Shown: positions 59,395 through 64,000 of the stretch, piece by piece
Layout of the letters: the number at the start of each line of letters is the position of its first letter
Numbering within the stretch: the stretch's first letter is position 1
From: Artocarpus heterophyllus
Taxonomy: Eukaryota; Streptophyta; Magnoliopsida; Rosales; Moraceae
DNA: 64,000 nt
Assembly: GCA_025403435.1 (NCBI GenBank)
Contig: CM046350.1
Coordinates: 32,517,346 to 32,581,345 of the forward strand
Reading direction: 5' to 3'
The notes under the pieces: model-generated
Seen by the model: the letters and a program-made list of their open reading frames with translations, nothing else
What the model was told of the DNA's origin: nothing
Database searches by the model: none
Program-made: the position numbers and the translations under genes

Positions 59395-62300
59395 TGTAAC
59401 GTCCGTCGTTTTCTTCTATGGATACTTACATTAATTTAATGTTATAATGTGATATTTTAAGTGCTATTATTATTTATGTTAAGTAAATTAATTTTTTGTT
59501 TAGCAATGTCATAGGTGATGGCCACGAAAGATTGACGTGCTCGGGTTATTCATGTTAAAAATGATGATAAGCATAAAGTATTTATTATTCTTTTAAGAAT
59601 TTCAACTTGATCTAAATTTATACTTTATAATACTCTAGAGTTATATATACCCTAGAGTTATATTCTTGATGATGACATGAATTTCATTGGATATTTTCTT
59701 ATTTTTATAATATTTATGATATCATGATAATTACATTTGTAACGTTTTTATTATGTCGTTAAGAAACTCGATAATATAAAGTGTCTAAAAGAATAATGTA
59801 TAAATTAATATTTTTTGGGTCATGGGTGCAAATATTATTGTTGTATATAAATAATTATTTATTATAATTAAATTACATTATTATGTTATATTATATTATA
59901 TACATTTATATTATATTATATTATATACGTTTATATTATAATTATAATAAATTATATATATATGAAGATAAGTACGTTTCTTTATGAAAAAAATTTATAT
60001 GTAATATATATAAAGTATACGAAACGAAAAAGTTACTGAATTTTGAAGGGAAAAAAAGAAAAGAAAAAGAAAAGAAAAAAAGAAACCTAATTTTGAAGGG
60101 AAAAAAAGAAAAGAAAAAAAAAAGAAAAAAAGAAACTTAATTAGATTAGGATTACACTCACTTTAAAAAAAAGAGGGGGGGGGGGAGGGGGAAACCTAAT
60201 TAGATTAGGATTATGATTTTCTATACTCATCTAATCTCTTCTTTCTCATGAACCTATGAACATACCTTTAAGTCAACAAAGTCTTTATTCTTTTAAATTT
60301 CAACCAAAGAAAATTCTCTCCCTTACCTCCTCTCAAAAATCTCTCCAAAAAAGCTTCCATTATCTCTCTAATCCTTAAATCCAATAATTTATTACTCTTT
60401 CTTTTCTTTCAAACCAAAGTAGAAGGAATTCTTTTTAAAGATTTTATCTGCAAGTCTTTGTATTTGTTGAAGAAAACATAAGAATTTAAGATATGGTTTA
60501 AGGGTTTTTATAATTTTGAATTTTTATGATTGATATGTATTGTTTTGTGACAAACTTTATTAGAAAATTGTTCTTTTATGTTGTGAATGTGTACGCATAT
60601 ATTTTTTTATAAAAAATAAATTATTATGTTCATTACTTTAATTGTAACAATGTTATTTTATAGTTAAAAGCATTTCTGTTCATATGATATCATGAAATTT
60701 CATGAAAATAAGGTTTTGTTATTGGAGTGTGACATGAGAATTTTGGAGTTTTCAATTAGTCGCTAACGTTGTTGGTAATGTCTTGAAATCAAATGATTTT
60801 ATTTTGTTGCAATTTTTGGATATGATGTATATATATATGTTAGAAATGTCTGGAATTTTGTATAAATTTTTGTCCAAAATATTTTTAGGTTTATGAGATT
60901 TCAATTATACACTGCTTACGAAATTTTATTTGCTGGTAGATTTTTATTTGTGTTTTTAAAGTCTATTTTATGGGCCAAAAAGTGTCTTTTGATTTTGAAA
61001 AAAATTATATGTCATTGTTGATCTGTTAATAAATGTCTGTAAATTTTTAGCTTCATATCCTTATTATGTTTTAAGATAAAATTCAATGATTGCCAAGTAC
61101 TCAACAGTTATAAATGTCTACCTGATATGCTATATGTAATTTGTAAGATAATAAATCATACTTTTAAATATGTTTTGCATGATTTATTATTTTTTTACCA
61201 TTTACTTATATGTTAAACATGCCACATAAAAATTTCAAAAGCATATCATGCATATTTATAAAAATGTTTGAATGAAACATATTCGTTGTTTAGTATGTCT
61301 GATGTTAATATTAACTCTAAATTTGAATGTATATTTTAAATTATTTCAAATTTATTTGAAGCTGAATTTTGGATATGTTATGACTTTATGTGTCTATTAT
61401 GTGTACTATTTTTTATAAATCATTTTATGGCGCAAGTGATTTAATTTATAATTTTTAATTAGAACTGCTCACTATCCATGCTTTGCTAACAGATTTTTTA
61501 GCATTGATTATGTGATTTACTGAAATTACAAATGAAATTTGTATAGCTAAAGAAAAATCTAAGAGTTATATATATGTGTTAAATTTATTTTTGCAAATTT
61601 TCATGCTCTAATTAGATGTAAATCGAGAAATATAAGATGATGAGTCCTTAAAGGTCAGTCAGTTTTTATGACTGACTGATTTTTTTTGAATGTTTTGAAA
61701 AATTAAAAAATGTATTTTGGATTAGTATTTTCAAGAGAAGAAAATTTTACTGATGTTTTTATATGTCAACTATGTTATGAAATAATTCTTACAATTTATT
61801 CGTGCTTATAAGTTGAGATTAATTTCTCTAAGTGATTTTTTTTTTACTCTAAGTGCATATTTGTGACACAAAGAAACTTTGTTTCATTAAGAATGATGCA
61901 TGTTGATGTAATATGGTGTTAAATGATATTATAAACATGAATATTATTTTTATATTTTATATGAATGATTGACATAAACACTCCAAAAAGTAAGCACACC
62001 TAGAATCGTGGCAATGTTACTTGATTTAAGGTTTAGTAAGCAAATAAGTCAAGTAAGTATATTCTCACCTGTAACATGATAAAAGTTTACGAAAAAGTTT
62101 TGAAAATATATTTTATGATAATTTTTAAATTTTTTTTTACATATTGTCTTCTCATAGAAACTCTTGTTGCAATAAGAAGGTTTAACAAATATTTCAATGA
62201 TGAGGTATGTTAAAGTTATATATATATATATCACTTAATTAAGCATTATACACCCCATGTTTATGTTTGTCTTGCTAGATGGACTTATACGCTTGGTTTA

Positions 62301-63150
62301 GGATTAGTTGCCTCACTCCTATCGTATAACTATGTTTATGTTTATGGTGAAACGTTTAGGTCTTTAAAGATAAAATGAATGATGTTTTAATATGGAAGTT
62401 TAAATGAAAAGATATGTTCTATATAAACCTATGCCTCGTGCACTGCTATGATTATGATTACGATGTTATATAATGATTTTTATGAAATGTTTTATGTTGT
62501 GAGATAGGAATGTGTACTTATTAAGCTTATGCTTACTTAGTTTGTATTATGTTATAGATAAGGATAAGATACAGGTTGACTAGGACGGAGGACAAAGATG
62601 AGCATGTGTACAAGAAGTGTTAGATTGAAAACAGAGTCATGTCATGAAAGGAATTTAAACTCAAACAAAATTTAATAAATTATATTCCGTATTTTTATTT
62701 GTTTGAGACTTAGTTTTGTTTGTGATATGTTCTTTTGAACTTATGTTTGATTGAATGTAATTTGTATTTTACATTTTTAGTTTCTTAGGTTATTTATTAA
62801 AGAATGCGCTATACAGTTCATTTCTTTGTAATTAGTCTTAATTAAATCTTTGATTAGAAGTTAATAGCGCTTGCATTATATGTGTGAGTTTGTATTTGCT
62901 AAATATTTATTTTTTTGTAAACTAAGTTTTCTATATATGGTCAGTTAGCCAAATGCTTTAAGTGTTCCATCAAGCTAACCAAGGAGGAAAAGTTAAATTT
63001 GGTAAGTAGTTTTTAAAGAAAAAAATATATGCTTGTGTTCCTAGGATATTTCTTGGAGTGTTGTTGATTGTTTCAAATTTCTTATCGGTAATTATTACGT
63101 CTAACGGTAAAAGTAACATTCCCTGTGAAGCCCATAAGGGGGGCATTATA
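59395..63150 (+). mobile_element. 3.76-kb LTR-like insertion (probable solo LTR)
   Basis: Begins TGTAACGTCCG and ends GGGGGGCATTATA, a decayed inverted match of the start. Flanked by a perfect 5-bp duplication GCAGG (59390-59394 and 63151-63155). It interrupts a Tat-type gag. No coding region. AT-rich with purine runs at 60045-60190. No second copy in the window, so a short two-LTR element cannot be fully excluded. Confidence 0.7.
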
Positions 63151-63155
63151 GCAGG

Positions 63156-64000
63156 ATTGGCTTGGGGTCATTTTATTTGGCCACCTGATATAATCCTTCC
63201 CTTCTAGCTGGGCAATCAATGTGGTTGGGGATATGTTCAAGACATGCCTCGATGTTGACAATGGTCTACTCCCCTCTTGTAGTTTTTGTTCTTTCTTCCT
63301 CCGTTTTCTTCTTAGTGGTGGTGTTCTTGTTTGTCCTTTTCATTCTGGTCATGTCTTTGGTTGTCTTTCTATTCTCCTGTTCTGCTCTCTATTGCTTATG
63401 GCTTTGCACTCTCAATGCTCGTTTTCCTCTTCAAGGAGGATCCGCCCTTGGCTCTATTTAGGGCCTCTCTAGATTGTCTGCAAGTATTCTAAGCAGATGC
63501 TATTTTTGAACGAGGACTTATGCAACAATCCTTTCTTCAAAGCCTCTCGAGCCGTTCCATCTTCTAAATATGAGATCTCTAAAATTGTTTTGCTAAATCT
63601 CTTAATGTAAGCTCATAACGACTCTCTTGGGTTCTAAATCATTGACCAGAGGTCTTTGGTCATTTTGCCTGTTTTGATGTGCATAGAGTAGGCTTTGACA
63701 AAAGAATCTGCCAACTCCTTAAAGCTATCGATTGTTCTAGAGGGCAAGTTGTTGAACCATCGAAGGATAGGTCCTTTCAAACTTTGCACGACCAGCTTAC
63801 ACATCATCTCGTCCATTATTGAATCTAGAATGTTTGTTGCACTAATAACATTATTGTATTGGAGGAGATAATCTTTTAGGTCATCGGTTCTGTTAAATCA
63901 TGTGAACATGAGGTTCTTGTATTTTGGAGGAACGACAAAAGTAATCCTCCTCGTAAAAGGGGTCTCGCATATATTCTTCGAGATGTTATCGAGTGCTAGG
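63156..64000 (-). pseudogene. Tat/Athila-type gypsy gag fragment, capsid part
   Basis: Minus strand: near the window edge TPFTRRITFVVPPKYKNL, then LKGPILRWFNNLPSRTIDSF and KELADSFVKAY (63634-63816), then REALKKGLLHKSSF and LLEEENEH, the usual order of a Tat-type gag capsid domain. Several in-frame stops (63634-63636 and others). The rest of the element lies beyond the window or was lost. The plus-strand ORFs at 63219-63472 are shadows of this region. Confidence 0.75.

Noticed and set aside
63219..63472. Two hydrophobic ORFs on plus
   Set aside because: They overlap a recognisable minus-strand gag fragment; the hydrophobicity is the complement of a charged region.

Overview
The window is nuclear DNA of a flowering plant. 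The evidence is a decayed FAR1-RELATED SEQUENCE gene with plant-type introns, an intact mitochondrial ribosomal protein L12 gene, and nested LTR retrotransposons primed by initiator-methionine tRNA. The species cannot be fixed from the sequence. A eudicot is my guess, from the AT-rich spacers and the element mix.

Layout. 1-1755 is the end of a Ty1/copia LTR (solo or 3') next to an old Ty3/gypsy LTR relic (to 3621). 3622-7073 is AT-rich spacer ending in a GC-richer, gene-like but ORF-less stretch. 7074-16106 is a complete minus-strand chromovirus-type gypsy element (Gypsy-1) with perfect target duplication GGTAC. 122 bp further on lies a same-family solo LTR in the opposite orientation (16229-18354, duplication GTAGA). 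18766-19566 is a long-armed foldback element. 20900-30620 is a complete minus-strand Ty1/copia element (Copia-1, 2.03-kb LTRs) inserted into an array of GGAACCTG/CAGGTTCC palindromes.

30.6-41.6 kb is the genic island. Two MITE-like hairpins lie upstream of a plus-strand FRS pseudogene (32595-36036), whose 3' tail is split into four 69-bp exons plus a terminal one. Tail to tail with it is the only intact gene, the mitochondrial L12 precursor (37858-38505, minus), with a probable 5'-UTR exon 3 kb upstream.

43188-45420 is a solo LTR carrying a tRNA-like pol III promoter module. 46873-59238 is a 12.4-kb plus-strand gypsy element (Gypsy-2, 3.2-kb LTRs, duplication AATTT) with an unrecognised coding region ahead of gag. 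59239-64000 holds a broken Tat/Athila-type gag on the minus strand, split by a 3.76-kb LTR-like insertion with duplication GCAGG.

All polyproteins are inactivated. In Copia-1 and Gypsy-1 nearly every premature stop can be explained by a single C-to-T or G-to-A change (mostly TAG where related elements carry Gln or Trp), as expected from methylated, silenced elements. The most unusual signal is a family of short palindromes (TTCGGC-NN-GCCGAA) arrayed at about 20-25 bp spacing. It occurs in LTRs of both the Ty1/copia and Ty3/gypsy elements and in the Copia-1 leader. Two further, unrelated palindrome arrays occur in the window. Identities quoted are estimates by eye, not computed alignments.
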